From contig NZ_JAIMID010000004.1 of assembly GCF_019966535.1 (NCBI RefSeq), forward strand, positions 271,098 to 335,097: 64,000 nt of DNA, in the 5' to 3' direction. The translations under genes and the position numbers were made by a program. The notes beneath the pieces were generated by a model. The model ran no database searches. It was not told the DNA's origin and saw nothing but the letters and a program-made list of their open reading frames with translations. The DNA comes from Mesobacterium pallidum. Its GTDB lineage: Bacteria; Pseudomonadota; Alphaproteobacteria; Rhodobacterales; Rhodobacteraceae. Shown here piece after piece: positions 26,290-35,500 of the stretch. The number at the start of each line of letters is the position of its first letter. Positions within the stretch are counted from its first letter, which is position 1.

Positions 26290-26323
26290 CCTCAGGTGGG
26301 GGGTGTGACCCACCCACCTGAGG
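26290..26323 (+). promoter_or_regulatory. Long inverted repeat overlapping the ribosome site of the next gene
   Basis: CCTCAGGTGGG (26290-26300) and CCCACCTGAGG (26313-26323) are perfect 11-bp arms. The 12-nt loop itself contains GGGT...ACCC, so the stem extends inward. The right arm ends in the GAGGAG ribosome site for the ATG at 26332. Folding would hide the site, which suggests translational control. Confidence 0.6.
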
Positions 26324-26331
26324 AGACGACA

Positions 26332-26985
26332 ATGAAGATTTTTGTTCAACGCGGCTTGAACTTTTTGCTGCTGTCCCTGGGGCTGACGCTGATGGCGACC
26401 CTCAGCCTGGCCCTGATTATCTGGATGCTGCTCGGCACCGAGGTGCCTGCCATCGAGCGCATCGCCTGCACATACAATCTCACCACCAGTTGCGTCATCG
26501 CCAAGGCCGAGGCCGAGGCCGAGCGGAGCCGCGACGCGGCGGCGGACCGGGTGCGCAGAGCGCAGGCGGAGGCCGCGCGCATTCGCGCCGAGGCTGAGGC
26601 GCGGGTGCAGGCCAAAGAGGCCGAACTTGCCAAGCTGGAACGGCGCAAGGCCGAGCTGCAGGCGTTGCACGAACGTCTGGCCAGGATCGAGCGGAGGGCC
26701 AGCGATTATGCCGTCTTCCACAAGAACAAGACCGGCCGCTACGAGGTCGTCACCGGGCATGGCTATGACTCGCTGCTGCACGACAACCGCCTGGTCGAGG
26801 CCTGGTGCTACATGGTTCTGGGGCGCGGGAATGATCTGCGCACGATCTATCTGGCCCGCTACAGCAAGATCCGTGGCCTCAAAGAAGAGAGCATTCCCGA
26901 AACGGTCCTGCGCGAGCCCGGCATCGACAGGGAGGTCATCGCCGCCCATCGCGCCCGCTGCATCTGGCCGGAGGGCCTGTCTTGA
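26332..26985 (+). CDS. Membrane-anchored coiled-coil protein
   Basis: This 217-aa protein has an N-terminal membrane helix (LLLSLGLTLMATLSLALIIW). An extended Arg/Glu/Ala coiled coil follows (about residues 55-115; AKAEAEAERSRDAAADRVRR), then a globular C-terminal domain with one conserved-looking Cys pair (EAWCYMVLGRG, RARCIWPEG). The start at 26332 has GAGGAG upstream. Its stop overlaps the TTG start of the coupling protein, so the two are coupled. No family recognised; it may be a scaffold for the coupling protein. Confidence 0.65.
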   Translation: MKIFVQRGLNFLLLSLGLTLMATLSLALIIWMLLGTEVPAIERIACTYNLTTSCVIAKAEAEAERSRDAAADRVRRAQAEAARIRAEAEARVQAKEAELAKLERRKAELQALHERLARIERRASDYAVFHKNKTGRYEVVTGHGYDSLLHDNRLVEAWCYMVLGRGNDLRTIYLARYSKIRGLKEESIPETVLREPGIDREVIAAHRARCIWPEGLS

Positions 26986-28913
26986 GCGCCCCGCAGGAGC
27001 GCCAAGGCGTGTTGGCCCCGATGCTTCTGGCATCGGGGCTTATCTGGGGCGGGGATTGGCTGGAAACCCATATCCTCGAAGAACCGGGGATCGTGCTGCT
27101 GGCGCTGGCGATGAAGATCCTCGGCGGGGTCACAGCAGTGAAAGCGTTGAACCGGATGGTGACAAAGCTGCAGGATATCCTGAGCTATCTGCGCTCCCGG
27201 CGGCGCGGCAAGCTCAAAGGTGCCGCTGGCTGGCTGAGCGAACGGCAGGCCCGGCGGTTGCGGCTTGACCGGCGCAAGCCCGGAACCCGTTTAATTGGCG
27301 TGTTGGGTCGCAGTGCGATCTTCGCCGGATCTGAAACCCATCAGCTGATCTTGGGTCCGTCTGGGACGAGCAAATCAACCGCAGGCTTCTTTCCCTTGCT
27401 CTGCGGGCTGGGCGACAGCGCGGTTGTCAATGACTCCAAGAAAGAGCTCTACGCCGTCACCGCCGCATATCGTCGGCGCTACCTGCGCCACCGGATCGTC
27501 CTGCTGGACCCCGACGATCCAGACGCCGATTGCGTCAATCCGCTCGACGATCTGGCCGATCTGATCGCGGCGAACAGCCCCATAGCCCTGACCTATGCCC
27601 GCGCCCTGTCGTTCCAGATGAAGCCCGATCCGCCAAAGCCGGACCAGAATGCCTTCTTCACTATCGGCAGCCGCGAGTTGATCACCGGGTTGAATTGCGC
27701 GGTCGCGGCCACCTGTCCGCCCGAGCACCGGACGCTGGCCACCACCAACAGGGCGCTTTCCGACCCCTCCTTCCTACACGAGCTGCTTGATCGGGCCATG
27801 GCCGTCGAAGCGCTTGACGGGGCGATTGCGGAACTGGCGTCTAGTCTCCATGCCCAGGCCTTTGGCGACGACGGCGCGGCCAAGACACATGAGCAATTCC
27901 GCCTCGGCGCGGCTCAAGCCACCGCGATCTATGCCAAGGGCGGGCCGCTCGCCCGGATCACGTCTCGGACGACCTTCCGCTTTGCCGATATGAAACACGC
28001 GCGGATCACGGCCTATCTGGTGGTCGATTATGCCAACAAGGACGCCGCCGGTCCTTGGGCCGGAATGATGCAATGGCTTGCAACCTGGCAGTTGGTGCAG
28101 GAGCGGACCAACACGCCGGTCTATCTGTTGCTGGACGAATTCTGCAACGCCCCGCTGAATGGCTTGCCCACGATGCTGACGCTGCTCAGGAGCTACGGTA
28201 TCCGCTGCATCATGGCGACGCAGGATCTGGATGACATCCATCGGGTGTACGGCAAAAACGCTCTGGAATCCGTGCTCTCGGAGGCCGATATCAAGCAATT
28301 CCTGGGTGGGATCCGGTCGCAAACGACTTTGGATTATCTCAGCAAGTATCTGGGCAATGAGACCGAGCATGCGCCCAGCTACAGCTTCCAGAAAGACGGC
28401 GTGCAGGAAAGCCTGGCAAAGACCGAACGCCCGTTGAAGACGCCCGACGAGTTGCGTCGTCTGAGCTCCGAAAAGCAGATCGTCATCTGGGGCAATCTGA
28501 AGCCGATGCTGCTGCGCAAGGTGCAGGTCTTTGCGATCCATCCCTGGCGGCACAGGATCGGAATCAACACGATGTACAGCAAGCGCCGCCATCTGCTGCC
28601 CATCGAAATCCGACTGCGCTGGTGGGGAACGCAAGTCACGCCGCGCGGATGGATGGCGCGAACCGGACGGGTCTCCAGCTGGCCGATCTGGGTGTTCCTG
28701 GCGCGCAAACTCTCGCCCGGTGCCTGGGTGATCTTCCTTCTGGTGGCCTTGGCGCTCACCGCCGAGCACGGGATGCCGCATCTGCGCGCCAGCTATGGCT
28801 ATGTCGGACCGTATTCCGCCCGTCGGTTTACCTGGTGCCGCTATATCGGTCCCAGGCCCTTCACGATCAACGGGCCGTCTTGCCCGTTCATCATTCTGCG
28901 CAAGTCAAACTAG
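26982..28913 (+). CDS. VirD4/TraG-like type IV coupling protein
   Basis: This is a conjugative DNA-transfer ATPase that links the relaxosome to a secretion channel. The 643 aa include an N-terminal hydrophobic segment (about 10-50) and a P-loop LGPSGTSKST near residues 124-133. The P-loop is a variant of the usual GPTGSGKS, lacking the last Gly. The family's VVNDSKKELY follows, with Walker B VYLLLDEFCNAPL near 380 and IMATQDLDDIHRVYG. An unusual extra hydrophobic helix sits near the C-terminus (GAWVIFLLVALALTA). The start is a TTG at 26982 overlapping the upstream stop; an ATG at 27021 is an alternative. No VirB-type genes follow, so transfer must borrow a channel. Confidence 0.85.
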   Translation: MSAPQERQGVLAPMLLASGLIWGGDWLETHILEEPGIVLLALAMKILGGVTAVKALNRMVTKLQDILSYLRSRRRGKLKGAAGWLSERQARRLRLDRRKPGTRLIGVLGRSAIFAGSETHQLILGPSGTSKSTAGFFPLLCGLGDSAVVNDSKKELYAVTAAYRRRYLRHRIVLLDPDDPDADCVNPLDDLADLIAANSPIALTYARALSFQMKPDPPKPDQNAFFTIGSRELITGLNCAVAATCPPEHRTLATTNRALSDPSFLHELLDRAMAVEALDGAIAELASSLHAQAFGDDGAAKTHEQFRLGAAQATAIYAKGGPLARITSRTTFRFADMKHARITAYLVVDYANKDAAGPWAGMMQWLATWQLVQERTNTPVYLLLDEFCNAPLNGLPTMLTLLRSYGIRCIMATQDLDDIHRVYGKNALESVLSEADIKQFLGGIRSQTTLDYLSKYLGNETEHAPSYSFQKDGVQESLAKTERPLKTPDELRRLSSEKQIVIWGNLKPMLLRKVQVFAIHPWRHRIGINTMYSKRRHLLPIEIRLRWWGTQVTPRGWMARTGRVSSWPIWVFLARKLSPGAWVIFLLVALALTAEHGMPHLRASYGYVGPYSARRFTWCRYIGPRPFTINGPSCPFIILRKSN

Positions 28914-28922
28914 GAGAACGAC

Positions 28923-29390
28923 ATGTCCGATATCGACCCGAACACCCATCGCCACATCCAGACCCGCGACGGGGTGGCCAGCATCCCGCGCAGCCAGCAA
29001 GGCGTGATGCTGAAAGACTACTTCCGCAACACCGAACTGCCGCAGGATCTGGATCGTGCGATGGTCTATGTCACCGAAAAAGGCCCTGTGATCGCCACGC
29101 CAGATCCCGAGAGCTGGAGCGAGAAACACGACCAGATGGCGCGCGACTACGCCGACAAGCTGAAACTGCAAATCGACGACAAGGGCTATTATTCCAAGAC
29201 GCTCAACCTGTTTGCCGAACGCCTGTCAGAGGCCACCGGCCATTCGCGCGACGAGATGAAAGCGGTGATCGCCAAAAGCTTCGAGACCCGCCATAGCACC
29301 GACCCCTATACCTATTTGAGCGAGCAACGCCTCGCCCAGGGCAAGCCGGTGCGCGGTCAGGACCAGGAGATTGCGCATGAACGCCAGTGA
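28923..29390 (+). CDS. Hypothetical protein downstream of the coupling protein
   Basis: This 155-aa soluble, charged protein has AGGAG six to seven bases before its ATG. A segment YYSKTLNLFAERLSEATGHS, then RDEMKAVIAKSFE, looks helical. I know no domain. It is in operon with the coupling protein (9-bp gap) and overlaps the next frame by 14 bp. Confidence 0.6.
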   Translation: MSDIDPNTHRHIQTRDGVASIPRSQQGVMLKDYFRNTELPQDLDRAMVYVTEKGPVIATPDPESWSEKHDQMARDYADKLKLQIDDKGYYSKTLNLFAERLSEATGHSRDEMKAVIAKSFETRHSTDPYTYLSEQRLAQGKPVRGQDQEIAHERQ

Positions 29391-29622
29391 CGCCCGCCAG
29401 ACCGCCTCGCGCCGGGAGGTCTCGCGGCTGATCGAGGAGCGCGAATCCGACCATGACAGGCTGAGCCACGAGCATCCCGCGCCCAGTTGGGCCGACAGCT
29501 CCGCCCAGTCGGCGGCGCTGCGCCGCATCGCCGCCCGTGAGCGCCGGATCCGCTATCTGACCCATCGTCTGGAGGGCGCAACCCGCAAGATGGAGCGGGA
29601 CTTCGACATCTCTTCGTTCTAG
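29377..29622 (+). CDS. Small basic hypothetical protein
   Basis: The 81-aa product, rich in Arg and Glu, is probably helical throughout (ALRRIAARERRIRYLTHRLE). It overlaps the preceding gene by 14 bp, which suggests translational coupling. It is the last plus-strand gene before the convergent relaxase. The function is unknown. Confidence 0.5.
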   Translation: MNASDARQTASRREVSRLIEERESDHDRLSHEHPAPSWADSSAQSAALRRIAARERRIRYLTHRLEGATRKMERDFDISSF

Positions 29623-29632
29623 AAACCGGAAC

Positions 29633-29671
29633 GGCGGAGCTGGCCGAACGGGTCAGCGCCAGCTCTCCGCC
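29633..29671. terminator. Hairpin between convergent genes
   Basis: GGCGGAGCTGGC (29633-29644) pairs with GCCAGCTCTCCGCC (29658-29671), with one bulge. It sits in the 86-bp gap between the small basic protein and the relaxase stop, fitting a bidirectional terminator, though without T-runs. Confidence 0.5.
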
Positions 29672-29708
29672 CGCACCCGTAAGACTGGCCATGGCCAGGA
29701 CCAAACAG

Positions 29709-30983
29709 CTAGGGCTGCGGCATATGTCCCGGATCGGCGCGCCTGCGCCGCTGTCGCCTGGTCGCCGCAGGGGCATCGTCCTTGAACATCTCCCGGAACT
29801 CTTGCTTCAATTCCTGGACAATCCCGAACGCTGCCTGCCGCGCTGCAATCCGTTGGGCTTCGATCACCCGGCGTTCCCTCAATTGTGCCTGCCGATGTGC
29901 GTCCATCTGATCACGGTCCCGCGCCGATGCCTTCAGATACTCTTGCGCATGGCTGCGCTGGAGACGGGCGCGCTGCCCCGTCATCCATTGCCACAAGCCG
30001 CCAAGGCCTGTCTTGAGCAGCGCCTTGCGCGCTGCCGCTTCCGCGTCCCGCCGCTTGGCCTGTTCGGTCTGCAACAACGCGCGTTCTGCCCGGTGGCGTG
30101 CGATCATCTTGGCGCGCCGCGCGTTCAGTCCCGTACGATTCCGGCCAAACTGTCCACGCACCTCCTTCGCCAACCGGGTGAAGGCCCGGCGCATATCCGT
30201 CTTCATCGCCTGCCGGACCTCTGCGACCGGCGCATAGTCCTTGGGATCGCCCAGCCGCGCCGCGACCTCCTTGGTGCGCTTGCCCAGGCTCCGCGCCACG
30301 GCCATGACTTGGCCCTCGGGCGAGACGATCACAAATCCACGTCGATCCCCGCGCGCAAGCCGGTAGCCACGTTGCCCCAGTGCCTGTTCGAAGGCCGCGC
30401 GATTGTCCGCCGCCGCCCAGCTTTGTTGGATCAGCGCCTTCTGGTCGCCCGCGTGAATGCCCCTGCGTTTGGCTTCCTGCCATTCCGCCAGCGAATAGGT
30501 CAGCGCCGACTTCGGCGCTTGGTCGATCATGCCCTGCGGCAGCGTCCAACCATGTTCCAGAAAGAGCGCTTGCGACACCTTCCGCAGCCGTTGCCGCGTA
30601 TAGTCGAGGTTGATCGCCCGCATGGTCACGGCGTCGATCCGCGACCAAACGCAATGGGCATGACGCCGCCCGTCCTTCTCGTGAAACACTATCGCTCTGG
30701 GCTGGCCGGAGAGGCCCGTCGCCTCCGCCACCTTGTCGATGGCGGCAACAAAGGCCGCGTCTGAGACGGCGGCGCTGCCCGGCGGGTTGAACGACACCGA
30801 AAACAGCGGCTGGCGACAGCGCGTCCCTTTGGCCACCGCCTGAATCTCCTTCAACGCTTCGGTCAAATCGTCGGTGCAAAAGCCCGACACTTCGTGAAGT
30901 TCGACATGATCGTTCTCGTCGGTACGCAACAGATGCACCGCCAGCGCCTTGGCCCCGGATCGCTGCGACCCCTTCAAGATCAT
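29709..30983 (-). CDS. Relaxase/mobilisation nuclease (MobP/VirD2-like)
   Basis: The 424-aa protein would nick oriT and pilot the strand during mobilisation. The relaxase signature HEKDGRRHAHCVW, with His101, His108 and His110, forms the metal site. The upstream PLFSVSFNPPGSAAVSDAAF and the N-terminal region ILKGSQRSGAKALAVHLLRT complete the domain, though no clear catalytic Tyr pair could be picked. The C-terminal 200 residues are basic and coiled-coil-like, ending in RRQRRRRA, suited to DNA binding. It overlaps the MobC-like gene (ATGA at 30980-30983), forming a coupled pair. Confidence 0.85.
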   Translation of the reverse strand: MILKGSQRSGAKALAVHLLRTDENDHVELHEVSGFCTDDLTEALKEIQAVAKGTRCRQPLFSVSFNPPGSAAVSDAAFVAAIDKVAEATGLSGQPRAIVFHEKDGRRHAHCVWSRIDAVTMRAINLDYTRQRLRKVSQALFLEHGWTLPQGMIDQAPKSALTYSLAEWQEAKRRGIHAGDQKALIQQSWAAADNRAAFEQALGQRGYRLARGDRRGFVIVSPEGQVMAVARSLGKRTKEVAARLGDPKDYAPVAEVRQAMKTDMRRAFTRLAKEVRGQFGRNRTGLNARRAKMIARHRAERALLQTEQAKRRDAEAAARKALLKTGLGGLWQWMTGQRARLQRSHAQEYLKASARDRDQMDAHRQAQLRERRVIEAQRIAARQAAFGIVQELKQEFREMFKDDAPAATRRQRRRRADPGHMPQP

Positions 30984-31345
30984 CGGCTCTTCACCCGCAG
31001 CGCCTGCATGAGCAAAGCGCGGATCTCGCCAATCTCGGCCCGTGCAGTGTCGATCTGCCCGCGTTCCACTTCATCCAACGCAACGATGCCGTTCGTAGCG
31101 GCGGCACCGAGCCGATCCAGCCCTTGCAAAGCGCCGCTCTGGCCGAGCAAGGCCAGGACCTGCGCCAGCTCCCTGGACGAAGCCGCCGGGACACGCGTGT
31201 TGGCGCGCTTGTTTGCCGCTTCCGCCAAGGCCAGATCGCGCACGAAGGCACTCAAAGCCCGGTCCCCGGCCTTTGCCTCCAGCGCCAGACGCTCTTCGGG
31301 CGTCAGCCGGATCGTCAATCGCGTATCCTTGGCATTGGGAGGCAT
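30980..31345 (-). CDS. MobC-like relaxosome accessory protein
   Basis: The protein is 121 aa from the ATG at 31345, which has GGAG upstream; a TTG at 31363 extends it by six residues. The N-terminal ribbon-helix-helix-like segment TRLTIRLTPEERLALEAKAG and the following LSAFVRDLALAE are typical of MobC/relaxosome proteins that bind oriT. The rest is helical. It is the first gene of the mobC-relaxase pair, so oriT is expected just upstream. Confidence 0.75.
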   Translation of the reverse strand: MPPNAKDTRLTIRLTPEERLALEAKAGDRALSAFVRDLALAEAANKRANTRVPAASSRELAQVLALLGQSGALQGLDRLGAAATNGIVALDEVERGQIDTARAEIGEIRALLMQALRVKSR

Positions 31346-31369
31346 GGGGGTTGGGGTCTCCAAATAGAA

Positions 31370-31400
31370 AACCCCGCCGCCTCGGGTCGAGGGGCGGGGT
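31370..31400 (-). other. Hairpin upstream of mobC: candidate oriT structure
   Basis: AACCCCGCC-GCCTCG and CGAGG-GGCGGGGT pair around GGT. oriT sites usually contain such an inverted repeat directly upstream of mobC. The nic site cannot be identified from sequence alone. Confidence 0.4.
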
Positions 31401-31602
31401 CGGGTTGAACATGATGATTGGGGGCGACGAAGGTGGGCGTCACTCGGGCGGATCTGGTGGTTGGTGGTCGGCCTCTGCGGGCACGTCAGAGCGCTGGCTC
31501 AGGACCGCTTCCCAACGCTCCAACTCAGCGAATAAGGCATCCCAGTGGTTCGAAAAACCTCCCTCCGTGTCCGCCACTTGACCTTACGAAAGCGTTCTCC
31601 CG

Positions 31603-31624
31603 ATCCGGCTGCGGCCGGATTTTT
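31603..31624 (+). terminator. Rho-independent terminator
   Basis: ATCCGGC-TGCG-GCCGGAT is followed by TTTT. It would stop plus-strand transcription entering from the mobC upstream region. Confidence 0.65.
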
Positions 31625-31728
31625 CCGTTGTATTCGGGGGTTATGCGGGTTGGGCTGAGCACTGGCACCTGCGCCAGGAGGCATGGGAGCGGTCTCTCAG
31701 GGCCGGTATTCTCCGGACCTCATGACTG

Positions 31729-31786
31729 CGCGGGTTTGGTGAATTTCTCGTAAGTTGTTGTAGAAAAGAAGAAATTTCAAACCGCG
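31729..31786. repeat. Imperfect inverted repeat, possible element end
   Basis: GCGGGTTTGGTGAATTTC (about 31730-31747) and GAAATTTCAAACCGCG (31771-31786) are imperfect inverted copies 23 bp apart, in an AT-rich patch between the mobilisation element and the R-M operon. It could be an attachment site or an operator. Confidence 0.4.
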
Positions 31787-31842
31787 GAAATTGCTTGGAT
31801 TGGAGTCGCGTTTGCGTCTGCCGCGACCGGGTTCGGAAGTTC

Positions 31843-32559
31843 TCAGGCCATTGCCCGTTCCAGTCTCTGTTTCCGACGCTCCCAATTGGGCATCACTTTG
31901 TCGAGGAGCTCGAAGAATGCGGGGCCGTGATGTGGCTCGGCCACATGGCAAAGCTCGTGGGTGATGACATAGTCGATGGCGTCGACAGGCGCCTGCACGA
32001 GGCGGCGGTTCAGCAGGAGGCGGCCTGCCGGAGACATGGATCCCCATCGCTGCCTGGTTTGGCGCACGATGAGCCCCTTCGGCCGAAATGCCTCGGGATC
32101 CGGGAAGAGACCGAGACAGAGTTCGATCCGCTCCGGGAACTTGATGTGGGCCCGATCCCGGTACCAGGCATCGACCAGTTCGCGCGTTACTTCCGGCCTG
32201 GTCGGCCGATGAGTCTGCACGACGATAAAGCCGCGGATCAGCTTCACGCATTCCTGCACATGCGGCACGACCTTCAGCCGGTACTGGCGGCCGAGGTAGA
32301 GATGCGTCTCTCCGGCGACGAACCTGCGCTCCGGCGTCCGCGGTAGGAACTGTGAGAAGTACCGTTGCTGCTTTGTCACCCATGCCGCGCGCTTTCGCAG
32401 CTTGGCTTCAATGGCGTCGAGCGTCGCGTCCTCCGGGGCTGCGATCACCACCGAAGCATCCGGCTCGACGGCGATCTCGAGCGTCTTCCTCGGGCGGCGG
32501 ACGATTTCATATCGGATCTCCTGCTCGCCGTAACGCAGGCAGTACAACTCGCGCGTCAT
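31843..32559 (-). CDS. M48/YgjP-type zinc metalloprotease linked to HsdR
   Basis: This 238-aa protein of the YgjP-like (SprT-related, DUF45) metallopeptidase group carries the zinc motif VITHELCHVAEPHHGPAFFELLDK: HELCH plus a third His ligand. The N-terminal domain has KTLEIAVEPDASVVIAAPED. Genes of this family are frequent last members of type I restriction operons. Here its ATG at 32559 overlaps the hsdR stop (ATGA), so it is translated with hsdR. The biochemical role is not established; regulation of the restriction complex by proteolysis is conjecture. Confidence 0.85.
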   Translation of the reverse strand: MTRELYCLRYGEQEIRYEIVRRPRKTLEIAVEPDASVVIAAPEDATLDAIEAKLRKRAAWVTKQQRYFSQFLPRTPERRFVAGETHLYLGRQYRLKVVPHVQECVKLIRGFIVVQTHRPTRPEVTRELVDAWYRDRAHIKFPERIELCLGLFPDPEAFRPKGLIVRQTRQRWGSMSPAGRLLLNRRLVQAPVDAIDYVITHELCHVAEPHHGPAFFELLDKVMPNWERRKQRLERAMA

Positions 32560-35500
32560 GCCGCGAACCGGGCCCGGGCGAGGTCCATGATCTTCAGTTC
32601 GAGATCGTCGAGCACCTCCACGGGGAGGTCGATGCCTTGCTCGTCGCGCAGAACGTCGAAGAAGTAGTCGTCTATGGCGTTGCGCAGATTGTTCTGCGCC
32701 ACCTCGTTCGACCAAATGTCGACGATCAGGTGCGATTTGATGATGTCTATTATCCGTTGTGCGATCGCTGCGGCATCGTCGCCTCCAACCAGCGAGTCTC
32801 CCTTGGTCCTGAGCTGACCGTCCAGGATTCCGAAGAACGCCTGTGCATCCTCATCGCCCCGGATGCTTTCGGGAACATCCCGGCCCCTATCCTTGCGTGC
32901 CACCTTGCTCGCGAGGTCCACGACGCTGTTCAGGTACTCGCGCTCGGAGAGCCGCTTCTCGCGATAGGCGCGAATGGTCTCTTCGAGCAGCTCGGAGAAC
33001 TGTTTGTAGAACGTCGGGTCCTCATCCATCTTCTCGGTGATTGCCCGCCGGGTGGCGCTGGCGATGCGGTCCGCCCTCGAGGCTTCTGAGACGCCCGTCT
33101 CCTCGACGACCGCCTTCAGCGCATCGGGATCGTTGATGTTCACCACCTCGATGATGGTCTCGGCAGGCATCGCCACGACATGGTCATCGAGCAGCTTCTG
33201 GATCTTCGGCTCGAACTCGCGGACATCGACCGTCTCCTGGTAACGGAGCTGGACCGACCGCTTGAGCTCGGAGAACTGCTTCCAGTCCCGCTTCAGGGCG
33301 TCGACCTTGGCCTCGTCGAAGACATCGAACAGCTTGTCCGACGAGAGCGATATGTGCAGGCACCGGCTGAAAGCCTTGAGGCGCGCGTAGAACTCATGGC
33401 GAAGCGACTCGTCGGCAAGGTGCTGCTCGAACTGCTCCATGTCCTTCTTGTTCCGGACCGGCTTGAACAGGTCCCAGAGCTGATCGTGCAGCTGGGGCAG
33501 CTTGCGGATCTCCTCGCGGACGTCATGCACCGTCTCGGCGAGGTCCGCCGCCTCGTACCCCTCGAATGCGCTATAGGTCGTCAGGGCGCTGTCGAGCTCG
33601 CCCAGCAACCCTTCGTAGTCGATAATGAAGCCGAATTGCTTCTCCGTGCCGCCGTCCTCGTAGAGCCGGTTCACGCGCGCAATCGCCTGCAGGAGATTAT
33701 GTTCCTTCAAGGACTTGCAGACATAAAGCACTGTGTTCCGGGGCGCGTCGAAGCCGGTGAGGAGCTTGGAGACGACGATCAGGATTTCTGGATCGCCGGA
33801 ACCTTTGAAGGCATCGATGATCTGGCGGTTGTACTCCTCCTCGGTCTTGTACCGCGCCATCATCTGCGACCAGAAGCGACGCACGAGGTCCTTGGATTCC
33901 TGGTCGACATCCTCGTTACCCTCGTTCTCATCCGGCGGCGAGATGACGATCGCGCTCGAGACGTGGCCGATCTCGTCGAGGACCTCCTTGAAGCGGACGG
34001 CCGCGGCCTTCGAGGGGGCAACGAGCTGTGCCTTGAAGCCAGTGCCCTGCCAGTGTTGGCGATAGTGCTCGGAGATGTCGAACGCCTTGGCTCGGATGGC
34101 CTGGTCGGTCTTCGACAGCGCGTCCATCCGGGAGAACTTGCGCTTGAGGTCGGCCTTCTGGCTGTCAGTCAGCCCCTCGCTGATCTTGTCGAACCATCGG
34201 TCGATCACGGTGCCCGAGACCTGCTGCTCGACAAGCCGTCCCTCGTAGAGCAGCGGCACGACGGCGCCGTCGGCGACCGCCTCGTCGATCGCGTAGCGGT
34301 GGATCAGCCGCCCGAAGGTCGACAGCGTGTTCTTCTCCTTCTTAAGGAGAGGCGTGCCGGTGAAGCCGAGGTAGCAGGCCTTGGGCAGAAGGCGCCGCAT
34401 CTTGGCGGCGAACTGGCTGTGGCCGCCGTAGCGACCCGTCTGCGTCCTGTGGCTCTCGTCGACCAGCACGAAGATGTTCGGATCCTCGTCCACCAGCTTG
34501 CTGTTCTTCAGCGCCGTGTCGAACTTGTTGATGATCGTGGTGACCAGCGGAGCTTTGTTGTGGACGAGCTCCAGAAGGTGGGACCCACTCGTCGCCCGAA
34601 CCGGTTCGAGGTCACAGGACTTGAAGGTGTCCTTGATCTGCTTGTCGAGATCGTCGCGGTCCGTGACGATGATGATCCGTGGGTTCTCGATGCTGCGCTC
34701 CAAGGCAAGCGAGCGTCCCAGCATCACCATCGTCAATGACTTTCCCGAACCCTGCGTGTGCCAGATCACGCCGCCCTTTCTGGCGCCGCTGACATCATGC
34801 TGCTTGACCGTCTCGACCGCGCGCCGGATCCCGAAGAACTGCTGATGGCGTGCCACCTTGCGGACGCCGCCGTCGAACACGGTGAAGCGGCGGATGAGGT
34901 CGAGCAGCCGCTCGGGGCGACACAGCGCGTACACCGTCCGGTCCTGAACCGTGACCGCGCGCTCGCCCTCGGCGGCCATGGCGTCGAAGTAGGCTCGTGC
35001 GCCCGCGAAGTCGCCGGAGAAAACGGCGTCCTTCTCCGCTGCGGTGAGCACGCGGTTGGCAAAGGGCGCGATGGCCTCGTCAGTGTCCTCCTCGTCGCGC
35101 CAGGTCTGCCAGAATTTCCGCGGCGTCCCGACGGTCGCGTAGCGCGCCTCGTTCCGGTTCATGCCGATCAGCAGCTGGGCGAAGTGGAATAGCTGCGGGA
35201 TCTTGTCCTCGTTCTGGTAGCCGATCAGCTGGCTGTCCGCCTTCTTCAGGCTCTCTGTCGGCCGCTTGTTCTCGATCACCAGGATCGGGATGCCGTTCAC
35301 AAACGCGACGATGTCGCAGCGCTTGGTCTGGCTCGACGCGGTCCTCTCGACCGAGAACTCGGCAGTGACATGGAATACGTTGTTCTCCGGCCGCTCCCAA
35401 TCGATGTAGTGGAACGAGTAGCTCTTCGAGTCGCCGTCGATGGACTTCGTGATCGTCGTGCCGAGGACAAGCGTGTCGTAGATGTCCTGGTTCGTTCCCC

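Larger units (their letters stand above)
31401..31842. other. Gene-free region right of the mobilisation genes
   Basis: No gene is supported in these 440 bp apart from the terminator at 31603 and the inverted repeat at 31729. It is the probable right edge of the mobilisable element or part of oriT. Confidence 0.35.

Noticed and set aside
10967..31842. Reverse transcriptase, retron or diversity-generating retroelement in the accessory region
   Set aside because: No YxDD-type protein or template/variable repeat pair was seen.
33180..34739. 519-codon plus-strand frame opposite hsdR
   Set aside because: Antisense shadow in high-GC DNA; hsdR has every expected motif.
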